Assembly: GCF_009905605.1 (NCBI RefSeq)
Contig: NZ_JAAAKZ010000006.1
Coordinates: 124,001 to 188,000 of the forward strand
From: Runella sp. CRIBMP
GTDB taxonomy: Bacteria; Bacteroidota; Bacteroidia; Cytophagales; Spirosomataceae
Reading direction: 5' to 3'
Length of the DNA: 64,000 nt
Positions 32,681 through 42,081 of this stretch are shown here, piece after piece. Made by a program: the position numbers and the translations under genes. The notes under the pieces were generated by a model. It did no database searches, was not told the DNA's origin, and saw nothing but the letters and a program-made list of their open reading frames with translations. The stretch's first letter is position 1. The number at the start of each line of letters is the position of its first letter.

Positions 32681-33265
32681 ATGGTTGCATTACTTTCGCC
32701 CGAAACCACGTACAGCATCGAAGAATACTTCGAACTGGAGGCGCAATCATTGGAAAAATTGGAATATTTTGACGGAAAAATCACTAAAATGCCTGGCGCT
32801 TCTTACGTTCATAACCGCATAGCTACCAATGTATTGATTGCATTAGGTAATGCACTTCAAGACTCCCATTTTGAAGTTAGCAACAGTGATACCAAAATCC
32901 ATATTCCAACCATTGAGAGCTTTGTGTATCCAGATGCCGTGGTGATTTGTGAAAAACCGTTGTTTTATCAAAATCGAGTAGATACCATCCTGAACCCATT
33001 GCTGATTGTGGAGGTTCTTTCGCCCTCTACGGAAGAGTATGACAGGGGCGAAAAATTCTATTTATACCGTTCGCTACCCTCATTTAAAGAATACGTGGTA
33101 GTTCATCAAAAACACGCCTTGGTTTCTGCTTACTTCCGATTGAATGAAAAAGATTGGCGTACCGAAGATGTGTCCAGTCTTTCAGAAACAATTCATTTAC
33201 AATCAATTAATGTAACGCTGAAGCTCTCAGATCTTTATCGGGGAATTGATTTGTCGGCCCGATAA
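32681..33265 (+). CDS. Uma2 family endonuclease (DUF820)
   Basis: The protein (194 residues) has all Uma2 landmarks: TTYSIEEYFELEAQSLEKLEYFDGKITKMPGAS, then VYPDAVVICEKPLF (PD) and NPLLIVEVLSPSTEEYDRGEKFYLYR (E-x-L-S core), and KEYVVVHQKHALVSAYFR. These are predicted PD-(D/E)XK nucleases. It is a full-length copy very similar in layout to the Uma2 gene at 50396, which has the same VLSxSTExYDRGxKFxLYR line. It has its own promoter and no obvious partner. Confidence 0.9.
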   Translation: MVALLSPETTYSIEEYFELEAQSLEKLEYFDGKITKMPGASYVHNRIATNVLIALGNALQDSHFEVSNSDTKIHIPTIESFVYPDAVVICEKPLFYQNRVDTILNPLLIVEVLSPSTEEYDRGEKFYLYRSLPSFKEYVVVHQKHALVSAYFRLNEKDWRTEDVSSLSETIHLQSINVTLKLSDLYRGIDLSAR

Positions 33266-33296
33266 AGATTAATCAATGCCCCCCTTTTGTTCTAAA

Positions 33297-33875
33297 TTAA
33301 CTCCGTATTCCATCCCAAAGCACACTAAATGTCAATTCCCATTCGGCAGATTTAAGGGGCTTTTGGGTATAAACAGACACTTTCGCCAGTTCATTCAGCA
33401 TTCCGTACACCAACGTAACAAGCAGCTCAGGGTCGGCTTCTTTGATAAGACTTTGGCGTTGACCTTCCACCATCAATTGGTAGAGCGGTTGTTTGGTGAT
33501 TTCTTTTTGTACGCGGGTTGAGTCCTCTTTATGAAAGTACGGTGAACGAAAATATTGTTCCAAAAACGCGCCGTATTCGGGGTTGTTTATGTTGTCTTCT
33601 AGGTAGTTACGGGCTATTTTTTTAATTTTAATTTTGAGCGGGTCGGTCTCTAAAATTTGAGGGGCTAAATCATTGATACTGACGTGCATCAAGTAATGGT
33701 ATAGCTCAAAAATAAGTTGATTTTTATCTTCAAAATAAATATAAACGGTTCCTGTGGCTACGCCTGCCTCTTTGGCTAAATCCGACATTTTGAGTCCCGC
33801 CAATCCCACCCGAGCCACCATTTTGAGGGCAGTTTTGAGAATGAGCTTCACTTTAGTTTCATCTTTTGTTCTCAT
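33297..33875 (-). CDS. TetR/AcrR family transcriptional regulator
   Basis: This 192-residue regulator opens with TKVKLILKTALKMVARVGLAGLKMSDLAKEAGVATGTVYIYFEDKNQLIFELY, the TetR DNA-binding domain. The ligand domain is helical and unspecific. It is downstream of and in the same direction as the START-domain gene (36-bp gap), so they may be one unit, with the START protein perhaps the product that the regulator controls. No palindromic operator comparable to the 5620 site was found upstream of either gene. Confidence 0.88.
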   Translation of the reverse strand: MRTKDETKVKLILKTALKMVARVGLAGLKMSDLAKEAGVATGTVYIYFEDKNQLIFELYHYLMHVSINDLAPQILETDPLKIKIKKIARNYLEDNINNPEYGAFLEQYFRSPYFHKEDSTRVQKEITKQPLYQLMVEGQRQSLIKEADPELLVTLVYGMLNELAKVSVYTQKPLKSAEWELTFSVLWDGIRS

Positions 33876-33911
33876 GATTTGGGGGCGTTGTACGGAGTTA
33901 TTTACTTCAGT

Positions 33912-34574
33912 TTAGGGGTGCAAAAAACTAAACGTACGATTTTGGTAGTAGGGGCGAGTTAGCAGTTTTTCTATGCTTGAAAAAGACTGATAAGGTCCTA
34001 CCGCTATCAAGGCATTAACGAGCCAAATTGGGAGTTCTCCGCCTGGGTCAACGGCAAAAGTGTAGTCTATCCGTAACCGTTTGCTGTCAATTTCCTGAAC
34101 TGTCCAAAGCGAATGCCAATGCGGGATTCTAACCACTCCCTTTTTTTGGGGAGCCAACTCGGGGGCATTATTGCCACGGATACGGAGTGTTCGGGTAGGG
34201 TGGTCCATATCAAACTCCATACGTATAACCAGACCGCGATTTGACACAGGCCATGTCATTTCGGTCTCGCTGTAATAATAAAACTCTCGGTCGCTGACAC
34301 GTTTTACCACATAAGCCTCCGCCACCCGATACACGGCGTCTTTGTAGTGGTCGATGTCGGATACAAAAGCCACGAGTTGTGATAATGTAGCGTTGAGTTC
34401 ACAGATTACTTTTACTTCTTTTAGCTTACTTCCAATGAGGTGGCGTGAGTACACCCGGATTCCGTTTTTGTCTTTTTCCAACTTCCACGTGTTCTGCTCC
34501 TGACTTGCGGAAGTAAATGGCAATAGAAGGAGAAATAAATAGAAATAACGGTTTATGTTCCAATTTATAACCAT
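33912..34574 (-). CDS. Secreted START-domain lipid-binding protein
   Basis: An N-terminal signal (YFYLFLLLLPFTSASQ) is followed by a START/SRPBCC fold of about 190 residues. NTWKLEKDKNGIRVYSRHLIGSKLKEVKVI opens it; DREFYYYSETEMTWPVSNRGLVI, HWHSLWTVQEIDSKRLRIDYTFAVDPGGELPIWLVNALI and PYQSFSSIEKLL follow, as in lipid-transfer START domains. The periplasmic location suggests lipid or hydrophobic-ligand handling. No ligand can be assigned. The TetR gene follows. Confidence 0.82.
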   Translation of the reverse strand: MVINWNINRYFYLFLLLLPFTSASQEQNTWKLEKDKNGIRVYSRHLIGSKLKEVKVICELNATLSQLVAFVSDIDHYKDAVYRVAEAYVVKRVSDREFYYYSETEMTWPVSNRGLVIRMEFDMDHPTRTLRIRGNNAPELAPQKKGVVRIPHWHSLWTVQEIDSKRLRIDYTFAVDPGGELPIWLVNALIAVGPYQSFSSIEKLLTRPYYQNRTFSFLHP

Positions 34575-34640
34575 ACATAATCGGCAATAAAGCGGCCGTG
34601 GCCGTAGGTAGTTTAAGTTACTAATGTTCGGATTTTCTTA

Positions 34641-36134
34641 TTACTTGTCAGGACTTTTTGTCAATTCATAGACCTTTTCGATGTCTAAATCCTTCATTTT
34701 GACTACGTCCTGAAACGTGTACGCTACTGGAATATTGGGCATTACACCGCGCCCTTTGTCGTAGCCCGGAAGGTTTAACACAATTTTGTACATCGGAATT
34801 CGGACTTTTGCTTTTGTGTTTGGCAGGGTAAGGTAAGGGGAAATGAAGGCGTTGCAACCGTACTGCCCACCGCCAGTTTCGCGGCCAATAACGACTGCCC
34901 TTGGGTTATATTCCTGAATGATAGAAGGGAAAATCGCCGCCGCCGAAAACGACCCGCCGTTGGTCAGTAAGTAAACTTTGCCTTTAAAACCGTATTTTTT
35001 GTTAACGCGTATTTTTTTTGCGGTGGACCGGTTGCGAATTCGGTCGGAAGAGATTTTTTTAGACCAGAAATTACGCGCTGCAAAGCGCAGCAGTTTGCTG
35101 CCGTAATAGCGGTTGAAAGAGGGGCGGCCCCGCACGGCGTCGATGGTATCATAAACCACGAAGGTCGAGTCCAACAGATATGACATTAGGTTGACACTTG
35201 CATCGGAGCGGCCGCCGCCGTTGGCGCGTAGGTCAATGACCAAATGTTGAATGTTTTTTTGCTTAAGTGTGCGAAAAGATTTTCGGTAGAACTTGCGATG
35301 ACCGCCGTCGCGGAAAGTGTTGATGTCCAGAATCGCAACGCTGCTGTCGCGCGTCGATATGTTCAAGGTGCGGCGCTTATCGACTTTGGGTACTTTGGGG
35401 CGAGGAATGGGCGTCGTGCTCGGAACGGTGTTGGGTTTAGGCGCACCAACGGGCTTAGGAACGTTCTTTTTGGTGGGTTTGGGAGGAGCCGTAAACGAAA
35501 TTTTTAGGTTACGTGATTTTCCCAAACTGTCTTTTACCGTCACGGTAAATGTGCTGTTGTTGCCGTACAAATAGCGATAAAATGATCCAAAATTGGTGTT
35601 GGCTACAGAAATTTTAAAGGATTGGTTATAGCCATCCGATGGAATTAAATCCCACATTTCTTTCATTATTTTTTCGATGGGTCGGCCATCCATGCGGGTG
35701 ATTTCGCCGCCCACGGCAAGGGTAGAATCTTTGGTACGGTTTTGTGTGATACGGAGTTGATTATCAGCCCAAAAAACCGAAAGTGGAAATTCTTTGGGTT
35801 TGTTTTTTTTGATATATTTTGTATATTGTTTTGATGGATAAATGTCGGTATGACCGCAGCGGATGTAAGAAAAAATGGGATTGACCGTACGCCTAAATTC
35901 GCGCTCGGTCATGGGGTGGGTCAGTTGCTGAGCGGTTTTGTTAAAAATCCACTGAATGGTATCGGGCGAAGAATATCGATAAATTCCTGGATGAGACTCC
36001 AGCAACGCTCGTTGCATGAGGTTGAAATCCTCCTGAATTTGTTGCACCGAATACGTTTGTTTGGGGTTAAACGTGGAGCTACAGGCGGTAAAAAGGCAAA
36101 GACAGATACAACTTGCGAAAATAGAAAATTTCAT
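34641..36134 (-). CDS. S41-family peptidase, lipoprotein
   Basis: I start at the ATG whose complement ends at 36134, giving a lipoprotein signal with Cys18 (CLFTAC). The C-terminal part is a carboxyl-terminal protease fold: QHLVIDLRANGGGRSDASVNLM, YLLTNGGSFSAAAIFPSI (catalytic Ser) and VVIGRETGGGQYGCNAF (the region of the Lys partner). A PDZ-like segment (LAVGGEITRMDGRPIEKIMKEM) precedes it. Between the two lies a proline-rich linker of about 40 residues (PKPTKKNVPKPVGAPKP and so on), unusual for the family. Substrates are unknown; anchoring in the outer or inner membrane suggests processing of secreted proteins. Confidence 0.85.
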   Translation of the reverse strand: MKFSIFASCICLCLFTACSSTFNPKQTYSVQQIQEDFNLMQRALLESHPGIYRYSSPDTIQWIFNKTAQQLTHPMTEREFRRTVNPIFSYIRCGHTDIYPSKQYTKYIKKNKPKEFPLSVFWADNQLRITQNRTKDSTLAVGGEITRMDGRPIEKIMKEMWDLIPSDGYNQSFKISVANTNFGSFYRYLYGNNSTFTVTVKDSLGKSRNLKISFTAPPKPTKKNVPKPVGAPKPNTVPSTTPIPRPKVPKVDKRRTLNISTRDSSVAILDINTFRDGGHRKFYRKSFRTLKQKNIQHLVIDLRANGGGRSDASVNLMSYLLDSTFVVYDTIDAVRGRPSFNRYYGSKLLRFAARNFWSKKISSDRIRNRSTAKKIRVNKKYGFKGKVYLLTNGGSFSAAAIFPSIIQEYNPRAVVIGRETGGGQYGCNAFISPYLTLPNTKAKVRIPMYKIVLNLPGYDKGRGVMPNIPVAYTFQDVVKMKDLDIEKVYELTKSPDK

Positions 36135-36307
36135 CGGGTGGTGCATTTCGTTTTGCGTTGCCAGAAAAATGATTCTTGACAGCGTAAAACCTTAATTTTT
36201 ACAAAAAAATACATAAATTGCCTTAAAACAAAAACCAGCCACAAGGTGTTTTTTGGTTAATTCACTATCGAAACGATTCAATTAACTTAATCAATACATT
36301 TACGATT

Positions 36308-36781
36308 ATGGCACGCCCGAATCTTGACCTTATTGCGGCGCTTCGTCGTACGGCCCGAAAAATCGAAAAAGGTTCACCTTATCAATGGGGCCACATGGGA
36401 AGCTGCAATTGCGGAAACTTAGCGCAGGAACTTACCCGCCTGACCAAAGCCGAAATTCATGCCCATGCCCTTGCCAACGGGCGCGGAGATTGGAATGAGC
36501 AGCTCAATGACTATTGCCCAACGAGTGGTTTGCCCATGGATTTGCTCATCGGCGAAATGATGGAGGCAGGCCTCGACCCCGACGATTTGAAGCAATTAGA
36601 ACGGCTGTCGGATGTACGCATTTTGCAACGCCTGCCCGCCGAGAAACGCTACTTGCGCCATAATTTTCGGGATGATGTGGTGCTCTACATCAGCGAATGG
36701 GCCAATATGCTCGAAGAACAATTGTTGGCTCCAATTAAGCTCCCTCACTTTGAATGGAGCGAGCAAACTGTACTTTCTTAG
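36308..36781 (+). CDS. Conserved hypothetical protein, no recognised domain
   Basis: This 157-residue soluble protein starts ARPNLDLIAALRRTARKIEKGSPYQWGHMGSCNCGNLAQELTRL and ends EWSEQTVLS. It is helical, with CNCG and several histidines (HMGSCNC, EIHAHAL) that could bind metal. I recognise it as the kind of conserved Bacteroidota protein for which no function is known. It has its own hairpin terminator 43 bp downstream and diverges from the S41 gene. Confidence 0.75.
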   Translation: MARPNLDLIAALRRTARKIEKGSPYQWGHMGSCNCGNLAQELTRLTKAEIHAHALANGRGDWNEQLNDYCPTSGLPMDLLIGEMMEAGLDPDDLKQLERLSDVRILQRLPAEKRYLRHNFRDDVVLYISEWANMLEEQLLAPIKLPHFEWSEQTVLS

Positions 36782-36823
36782 TAATTTGGTGTTTTTGTTG
36801 CTCTGTATAAAATAGTATCAATC

Positions 36824-36854
36824 AGGCGCTTATGTGATGTAAGCGCCTATTTTT
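36824..36854 (+). terminator. Intrinsic terminator after the gene at 36308
   Basis: AGGCGCTTA (36824-36832) and TAAGCGCCT (36840-36848) form a perfect 9-bp stem around a 7-base loop, followed by ATTTTTG. Confidence 0.85.
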
Positions 36855-36930
36855 GTGTAAATAAAATTGAGGCCGGCATAACTTTTTAGTCTGTTATTGA
36901 ACCCGCACCAGTAATAACTAAAATCTGATT

Positions 36931-38610
36931 ATGACGCGAAAATGGACGATATGGATACTCATTATTGGCGGTGTAGCCTTGCTCACGGTGGCGATGGTTT
37001 TAGTGGCCGAACGCTATTACCTACGGCCTTTATTGGTCAAAACACTCAAAAAGTCAGTTTCTGAAACCTCGGATGGAATGTACCGAATTGAGTTTGAGAA
37101 ACTGCTCTACAAACCATTTTCGGGCAAAGCTGAACTAACGCGCATAAAACTGATTCCTGATACGCTTTTGTATCGAAAGCGGATTGAGAATAGCAACACA
37201 TCCAATTTTATCTACGCTACCGACATTGAAGAAATCCTGCTCACCAATATTGGCTTGTTTAAACTGGTTTTGGAACGAAAACTGGAAATTGACCTCATCA
37301 GAATCAACCGACCTACGGTCGAAATTACACAGCGGAAGCAGAGCAAAACACCTTCAAATACAGAATCGTCGCCATATAAAGTTATTTCAAAATTTGTAAA
37401 ATCTTTCCGGGTCAAAAAAGTGGAGTTCAATCAGATGAAGTTTGCTTTTGCGGATAAAACCAAACAAAAACCCGAACGGATTGTATTGGACAAACTGGAC
37501 ATAGACATCACAGACTTTTTGATTGATTCGCTTTCTTATCTTGATACCACCCGTTTTTATTATTCCAAAAATACGTCCTTCAAATTATCAAACCTCTACT
37601 TTCCTTCCATCGGTTCATTGCACGATTTTAGGCTAGATACGATTTCTTTTTCGTCCGAAAAAAAAGAAATTCAAGTCAAAGGAATTCATTATATGCCCAA
37701 ATTCGAGGGGCGTCAGTACACCACCCGGGCCAATGGCAATGACCGTATTGCGTTTGTTTTTGAAGATATATTGGTACAGCAGGTGGACTTGAAGGCCTTG
37801 ATTTTTGATAAAAAACTGATGGCGGAACGGGCGTTTATTCAACGCGGAAACATTGCTATTTTTAGCGATGGCAACCCTTCTACGTCTTCTAAAATAGGAA
37901 AATATCCCCAACAGATGTTCCGAGAGTTGCCCTTTAAAATGAACATAGACACGGTGCACGTCGAAAATTTTGTGGTCTCTTATGCCGAGTATAGCCCCGA
38001 AACGAATAGCAATGGTGGCGTAAATTTTAGGTTGGTCAAAGGCGATTTAGTCAACGTGACCAATGATACGCTTTCGTTGCTCAGAAATCCTGTTTGCGAG
38101 GCGCGCATAAACGGTCTTTTTATGGGGAAGGCCTTGTTTACCGCCGATTTTACGTTCAATATTGCCTCCAAAAGTGGTGAATTTACCTGTAAAGGGGTAG
38201 TAGGTGCCATGGATTTGCGGAACCTTAATCCTGTGATAGAGGCACTGGCGATGACAAAGATTGAATCGGGCCAAGTCCAGCGTTTTACTTTTGAGGTGAA
38301 AGGCAATGAATACAATGTAGCAGGAAAAGGAACTTTAATTTATCACGATTTGAAAGTTGTTTTTCTTAAACAAGACAGTGATGGCCACTCCCAAAAGAGA
38401 AAATTTATATCGGGAATGGCCAACCGACTTTTTATTCAGAATGACAACCCGTTGCCCAACGAACTCCCAAGAACTGGGCAAATTGTGTACAAACGTGAGC
38501 CCACCAAGTCGTATTTTGCTACGCTTTGGCGCAGTCTCCAGCAGTCAATTGGGAAGTGTGTTTTGGAAAGAAGAGGCTTGAAACAACTAAAAAAAATGGG
38601 CCGCAAATAG
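36931..38610 (+). CDS. AsmA/DUF748-like membrane-anchored protein
   Basis: The 559-residue protein has an N-terminal membrane anchor (WTIWILIIGGVALLTVAMVLVA, residues 5-26) then a very long beta-rich region with repeated short strands and phrases such as IEEILLTNIGLFKLVLERKLEIDLIRINRPTVEI, typical of AsmA-type and DUF748-type envelope proteins. Such proteins shuttle lipids between membranes or influence envelope assembly. The C-terminus is basic (RRGLKQLKKMGRK). No catalytic motif is visible. The stop lies in the left arm of a terminator hairpin shared with the PIG-L gene. Confidence 0.65.
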   Translation: MTRKWTIWILIIGGVALLTVAMVLVAERYYLRPLLVKTLKKSVSETSDGMYRIEFEKLLYKPFSGKAELTRIKLIPDTLLYRKRIENSNTSNFIYATDIEEILLTNIGLFKLVLERKLEIDLIRINRPTVEITQRKQSKTPSNTESSPYKVISKFVKSFRVKKVEFNQMKFAFADKTKQKPERIVLDKLDIDITDFLIDSLSYLDTTRFYYSKNTSFKLSNLYFPSIGSLHDFRLDTISFSSEKKEIQVKGIHYMPKFEGRQYTTRANGNDRIAFVFEDILVQQVDLKALIFDKKLMAERAFIQRGNIAIFSDGNPSTSSKIGKYPQQMFRELPFKMNIDTVHVENFVVSYAEYSPETNSNGGVNFRLVKGDLVNVTNDTLSLLRNPVCEARINGLFMGKALFTADFTFNIASKSGEFTCKGVVGAMDLRNLNPVIEALAMTKIESGQVQRFTFEVKGNEYNVAGKGTLIYHDLKVVFLKQDSDGHSQKRKFISGMANRLFIQNDNPLPNELPRTGQIVYKREPTKSYFATLWRSLQQSIGKCVLERRGLKQLKKMGRK

Positions 38611-38626
38611 CCAGCCCATTTTTTTT
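38589..38626. terminator. Bidirectional terminator with A8/T8 tails
   Basis: AAAAAAAATGGGC (38589-38601) pairs with GCCCATTTTTTTT (38614-38626). In each direction a T-run follows. Its left arm encodes the last residues of the + gene; it also ends the - PIG-L gene (stop at 38650). Confidence 0.85.
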
Positions 38627-38649
38627 AATATGATTTGTATGCTTCGTAG

Positions 38650-41148
38650 CTACTTCTTTCCCAACGAAATAAGGTTGGCAAACAACCGATACGCACCCGA
38701 TACCCCGCCCGGAAGCTCGCGGAAAAACACCAAGCCGGTATACACAAAATGGCCTTTTCCGTAGGGCGCATAAATAAGGCTACCCTCTTTGGCGGCCTCG
38801 TTGGTATCGTTGGCCGAGAAAAGGGGCGTGTAGTTTTTGTCCCATTCTACGGCAAAATAAATACCGCGCTCCTGAATCCATCCTTCAAAGTCTTTCGACG
38901 TAATTTTGTTGGGGGTATTCAAGATAGGATGTGTGGGTTGTAAAATCCGCATTTCGGCGTCTTCTTCTGTGACCCGGTCACGGCCTACTTTGAAAGGATA
39001 TGGGCCTATTTCTTTGACTTTGAGTGTATTGCCGAAGCCGCCCGCCGTTACGTATTGTACCACCATCGTACCGCCGTTTTTGACATACTCCATTAATTTT
39101 TCCTGAAAATACTTGATGCGCTCTTCGGTGTTATAGGCCCTGACGCCCACCACGATGGCGTCATAGACCGCAAGATTTTTGCTGAGGGCAGCTTCATCAA
39201 GCAAGGTTACGTTGCAGCCCATTTGACGCAAGGCTGCGGGTACTTCGTCGCCCGCACCCGCAATGTACCCTATGGTCTTTGCTTTGTTTTTGATGTCGAG
39301 CTTTACCAAGGCGGTGGTGGCCATCGGGAAAATCGTCTGCGTCGGAATGTGTTTGTATTCAACCGATTTGAGGCTATAAGGACTTTCTCCGTTTTCGGTT
39401 TTTGCAATTACTTTCAGTTTGACTTCACTCTGCTGGGCGGAGGGGAAAATCTTGACGCTGACGGTTTGTTCCTGGTATTTTTCGGGCAAATCAAACGGAA
39501 TTTGGGCCGGCTCCACGCGCCAGCCAGCGGGTACGTCAAACGTCAACATACCTTTTACGTTGGTCCGGTGGGCTTTTACCACAATGTCCACCATTTTGGG
39601 TTGATTGTCGGCAAAAACGTACACTTTTTCGCTCACGTTGGCCGTCACTTCGGGCCGAATCTCAAACGGGCGGTAGACTTCACCATCCACGGGGTCGGTT
39701 GATTTATACACCCAAGGTTTGGTAAAGATAAATGATTGACCATCAATGAGGAATGTAAACGATGTTTGTAACGAAGGTACGTTTTCGGGTGTGCTTAATT
39801 TGGATTGGTCGTCAATCTGGAAAGCACCATTTTTAATCGGTTTTTCTAACCAATACGGCTGACTGATTTTTATTGTTTTAGGAACCTCCGCGCTGAAAGT
39901 AAAGGTTGAAAGTTCATTGTTTTTCAATTCCAATGACAATGTAGAATCTTTTTGAGCACCCCAAAATTGCACGCGGGTAAGTTTGAGCGGGTAATCGGCG
40001 CGTTTTACCACGCTTACCCGCACCGCCGCGCGGTCGCCTTGGGCTACGGCGTAGTCGACAGGGTTGGTTTCAAACCAAAGCCCTAGGCAGTTTTGAAGCA
40101 ATACTTCAATTTCGGCTTTCTTTTGCTGAACGTATTTATTTTGGGCGTCTAGTTTTCCTAATTCCTGATAAATTTTGACCAAAACTGGTACCGACGAGGC
40201 GGGATAATTGACGTTGTAATTGCGAATGGCTTGGTCTACCAGCTGTGCTACCTGCTCGCTTCCTTTGACGCGGTTCCATGACATATCGACGCCATCAAAC
40301 AGGTCTTTTTCGGCGGGTACGCCGTCTTTATGCATCATAAAATCAATGCGCGCGTTGCGGTTAGCCCCCGAGCCAAACCCTTGACTTTTGTGTGAACTAC
40401 GGCTTTCGGCGGCGATTTCGGCGTGTGATTTTCCGAGGTAGGGGCTGTAGCCGCCAATGTCGATGGTGATAAAACTTCCTTTATCGGTGGGTTTTTGGTT
40501 AGAAAAACCCGGTGAAAAAGTATTCCAAACCACCCGCTTGGGTTGCCACGTTTGTACTTCTTTGAGCTGTTCTGGAAATTTGGTGGGGTCGCCTGCCATA
40601 TTGAAGGCTAATTCTGCTAAAAATGCCGACGAATTGTGGTGGCCGTGTCCTGCCCGTGCATCTGGCGGAAAGCGCGTAATGAGTACATCTGGTTGGTTTT
40701 TACGGATGTGATACACTACGTCGGACAAAATGTTGTTTTCGCCCCAAAATTTGAGCGTTTCTTCGCGGGTTTTGGAGAAGCCGAAGTCATAAGCTCTCGA
40801 AAAAAGCTGCTCAGCTCCGTCGATGCGCCGGGCGGCCAGCAACTCCTGCGTACGGATGATGCCGATGTATTCGCCCTGCTCAGGCCCGATGAGATTTTGA
40901 CCGCCGTCGCCGCGCGTGAGGGCGAGGTACTGGGTCTTAACGAGTCGTTCTTTGGATAAATACGTTAGGAGTAAGGTGTTTTCGTCGTCGGGGTGAGCGG
41001 CGATGTGCATGGCGCTACCCAATACGTTTAATTTTTTAAGATTAAGGAGAATTTCGCTGGAGGTTAATGGTTTTACCTGGGCGTGGATGTTAAGGGTGGA
41101 AAGTAATAAAAGGAGAAAGAAAAAGGTGTAAGACGTAAATTTTCTCAT
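38650..41148 (-). CDS. Secreted PIG-L family deacetylase with large C-terminal region
   Basis: Using the ATG whose complement is 41146-41148 gives a signal peptide (FFFLLLLLSTLNIHAQ). An earlier in-frame ATG (41265) would bury it. The PIG-L domain follows: AHPDDE at residues 51-56 (zinc ligands), LALTRGDGGQNLIGPEQGEYIGIIRTQELLAARRIDGAEQLFSRAYDFGF and RAGHGHHNSSAF. PIG-L enzymes remove N-acetyl groups from GlcNAc conjugates. The protein is 832 residues, about three times the usual PIG-L length: residues about 400-640 are beta-sandwich-like, and the end contains ThuA/glutamine-amidotransferase-like phrases (AYNTEERIKYFQEKLMEYVKNGGTMVVQYV). A fusion that acts on complex sugars is likely. Confidence 0.82.
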   Translation of the reverse strand: MRKFTSYTFFFLLLLLSTLNIHAQVKPLTSSEILLNLKKLNVLGSAMHIAAHPDDENTLLLTYLSKERLVKTQYLALTRGDGGQNLIGPEQGEYIGIIRTQELLAARRIDGAEQLFSRAYDFGFSKTREETLKFWGENNILSDVVYHIRKNQPDVLITRFPPDARAGHGHHNSSAFLAELAFNMAGDPTKFPEQLKEVQTWQPKRVVWNTFSPGFSNQKPTDKGSFITIDIGGYSPYLGKSHAEIAAESRSSHKSQGFGSGANRNARIDFMMHKDGVPAEKDLFDGVDMSWNRVKGSEQVAQLVDQAIRNYNVNYPASSVPVLVKIYQELGKLDAQNKYVQQKKAEIEVLLQNCLGLWFETNPVDYAVAQGDRAAVRVSVVKRADYPLKLTRVQFWGAQKDSTLSLELKNNELSTFTFSAEVPKTIKISQPYWLEKPIKNGAFQIDDQSKLSTPENVPSLQTSFTFLIDGQSFIFTKPWVYKSTDPVDGEVYRPFEIRPEVTANVSEKVYVFADNQPKMVDIVVKAHRTNVKGMLTFDVPAGWRVEPAQIPFDLPEKYQEQTVSVKIFPSAQQSEVKLKVIAKTENGESPYSLKSVEYKHIPTQTIFPMATTALVKLDIKNKAKTIGYIAGAGDEVPAALRQMGCNVTLLDEAALSKNLAVYDAIVVGVRAYNTEERIKYFQEKLMEYVKNGGTMVVQYVTAGGFGNTLKVKEIGPYPFKVGRDRVTEEDAEMRILQPTHPILNTPNKITSKDFEGWIQERGIYFAVEWDKNYTPLFSANDTNEAAKEGSLIYAPYGKGHFVYTGLVFFRELPGGVSGAYRLFANLISLGKK

Positions 41149-41495
41149 AGTTTGGCAAATTTGCAAGTGATTTGACAAAGCTACAAAAACCGTCGAAAAT
41201 GAATACATCATTGGGTTTGCCTTTTCTTTTTTAGACCTGAATTTTTTTCTGGGACTCCATCGCACCTGTGACGGGCAGCGTTAGTAACGAAGCCTTTCTT
41301 AAAAATGGTGCGCCTATGCCCCAAACAATCGTAAAGCTGGAAAATTGTTAGTTTTTTGAAGATACAGAGCAGAAAATTTGGCTGTTTGTGTCACTGCCTT
41401 AACAACCAATTTTCCATAAATAGGCATAAAAATACGTGGAAATGCAATTTCTCAACCCTTTTTTTTACCTTTAATGCACATAAAAGAACCTCAAC
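41149..41495. other. Spacer between divergent PIG-L and DinB genes
   Basis: The 347 bases between the chosen start sites hold no convincing ORF. The -7 box at 41176-41183 serves the PIG-L gene. Upstream of the DinB gene are only AT-rich sequence and T-runs, with no clear -33/-7 pair. Confidence 0.55.
41176..41183 (-). promoter_or_regulatory. -7 element TAGCTTTG for the PIG-L gene
   Basis: CAAAGCTA on the + strand, 28 bp before the chosen start at 41148; it supports that start, because the upstream ATG at 41265 lies beyond the promoter. Confidence 0.55.
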
Positions 41496-42032
41496 ATGAA
41501 TCAGGTAAAAAAATTAATCAGCGAAGTATTGGCGGCGCGCAATCGTTACCTTGACACTGTTAGGCAACTTTCTGAAGCGCAAGCTCAATGGAAACCTTCT
41601 CCTGATGTTTGGAATGTGGTGGACAACACGGAGCATTTGTATTGGGCCGAGCATGGCGGCATACTCGGGATGTGGAAAGTACTTCAGGCCGCCCGCGAAG
41701 GCAAAAAAATCTGGGAGGGGGAGATGATTCACAAAGGACTGTCGATTGAAGAAATTGTGGAAAAAACCTGGAAGCCAAAAGAAATTGCCCCTGCGATAGC
41801 CGCTCCACGGTTGGGTGGCCCGATTGGTTTTTGGGCGGCTTCGTTGGAAAGCCTGCAAGTGGAACTAAACGCTTTGGGCCATGAACTGCATGACGATGAG
41901 TTGGAATCACTGATTCACCCGCATCCTATCTCTGGTCCGATTGATATTCGTCAACGTTTTGAATTTTTGCGGTTTCACATTGATCGACATCTCAATCAGG
42001 TTGAGGAACTCAAAAACAACATGCCTGACTGA
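41496..42032 (+). CDS. DinB-superfamily protein
   Basis: The 178-residue protein is a four-helix bundle of the DinB/YfiT family. Metal-binding histidines sit in DNTEHLYWAEHGG (near residues 43-53) and in FHIDRHLNQVEELK at the C-terminus, a spacing typical of the H-H-H metal triad. Family members are metal-dependent hydrolases or thiol transferases and the substrate here is unknown. It is followed at 50 bp by the OmpR-type regulator gene. Confidence 0.82.
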   Translation: MNQVKKLISEVLAARNRYLDTVRQLSEAQAQWKPSPDVWNVVDNTEHLYWAEHGGILGMWKVLQAAREGKKIWEGEMIHKGLSIEEIVEKTWKPKEIAPAIAAPRLGGPIGFWAASLESLQVELNALGHELHDDELESLIHPHPISGPIDIRQRFEFLRFHIDRHLNQVEELKNNMPD

Positions 42033-42081
42033 GCCTTTGATTTAATAGTTATCTAACGTTTATTTGTTTATCGCACCGTTT

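Noticed and set aside
39223-39702. 159-codon frame antisense to the PIG-L gene
   Set aside because: A shadow frame of a real coding sequence, rich in improbable Phe/His/Gly pairs.
42042-42068. CTAAK array before the OmpR-type regulator itself
   Set aside because: TTAAT (42042) and CTAAC (42053) are 11 bp apart, but there are only two elements and no -7 box at the 15-bp distance, so autoregulation by this array is not supported.
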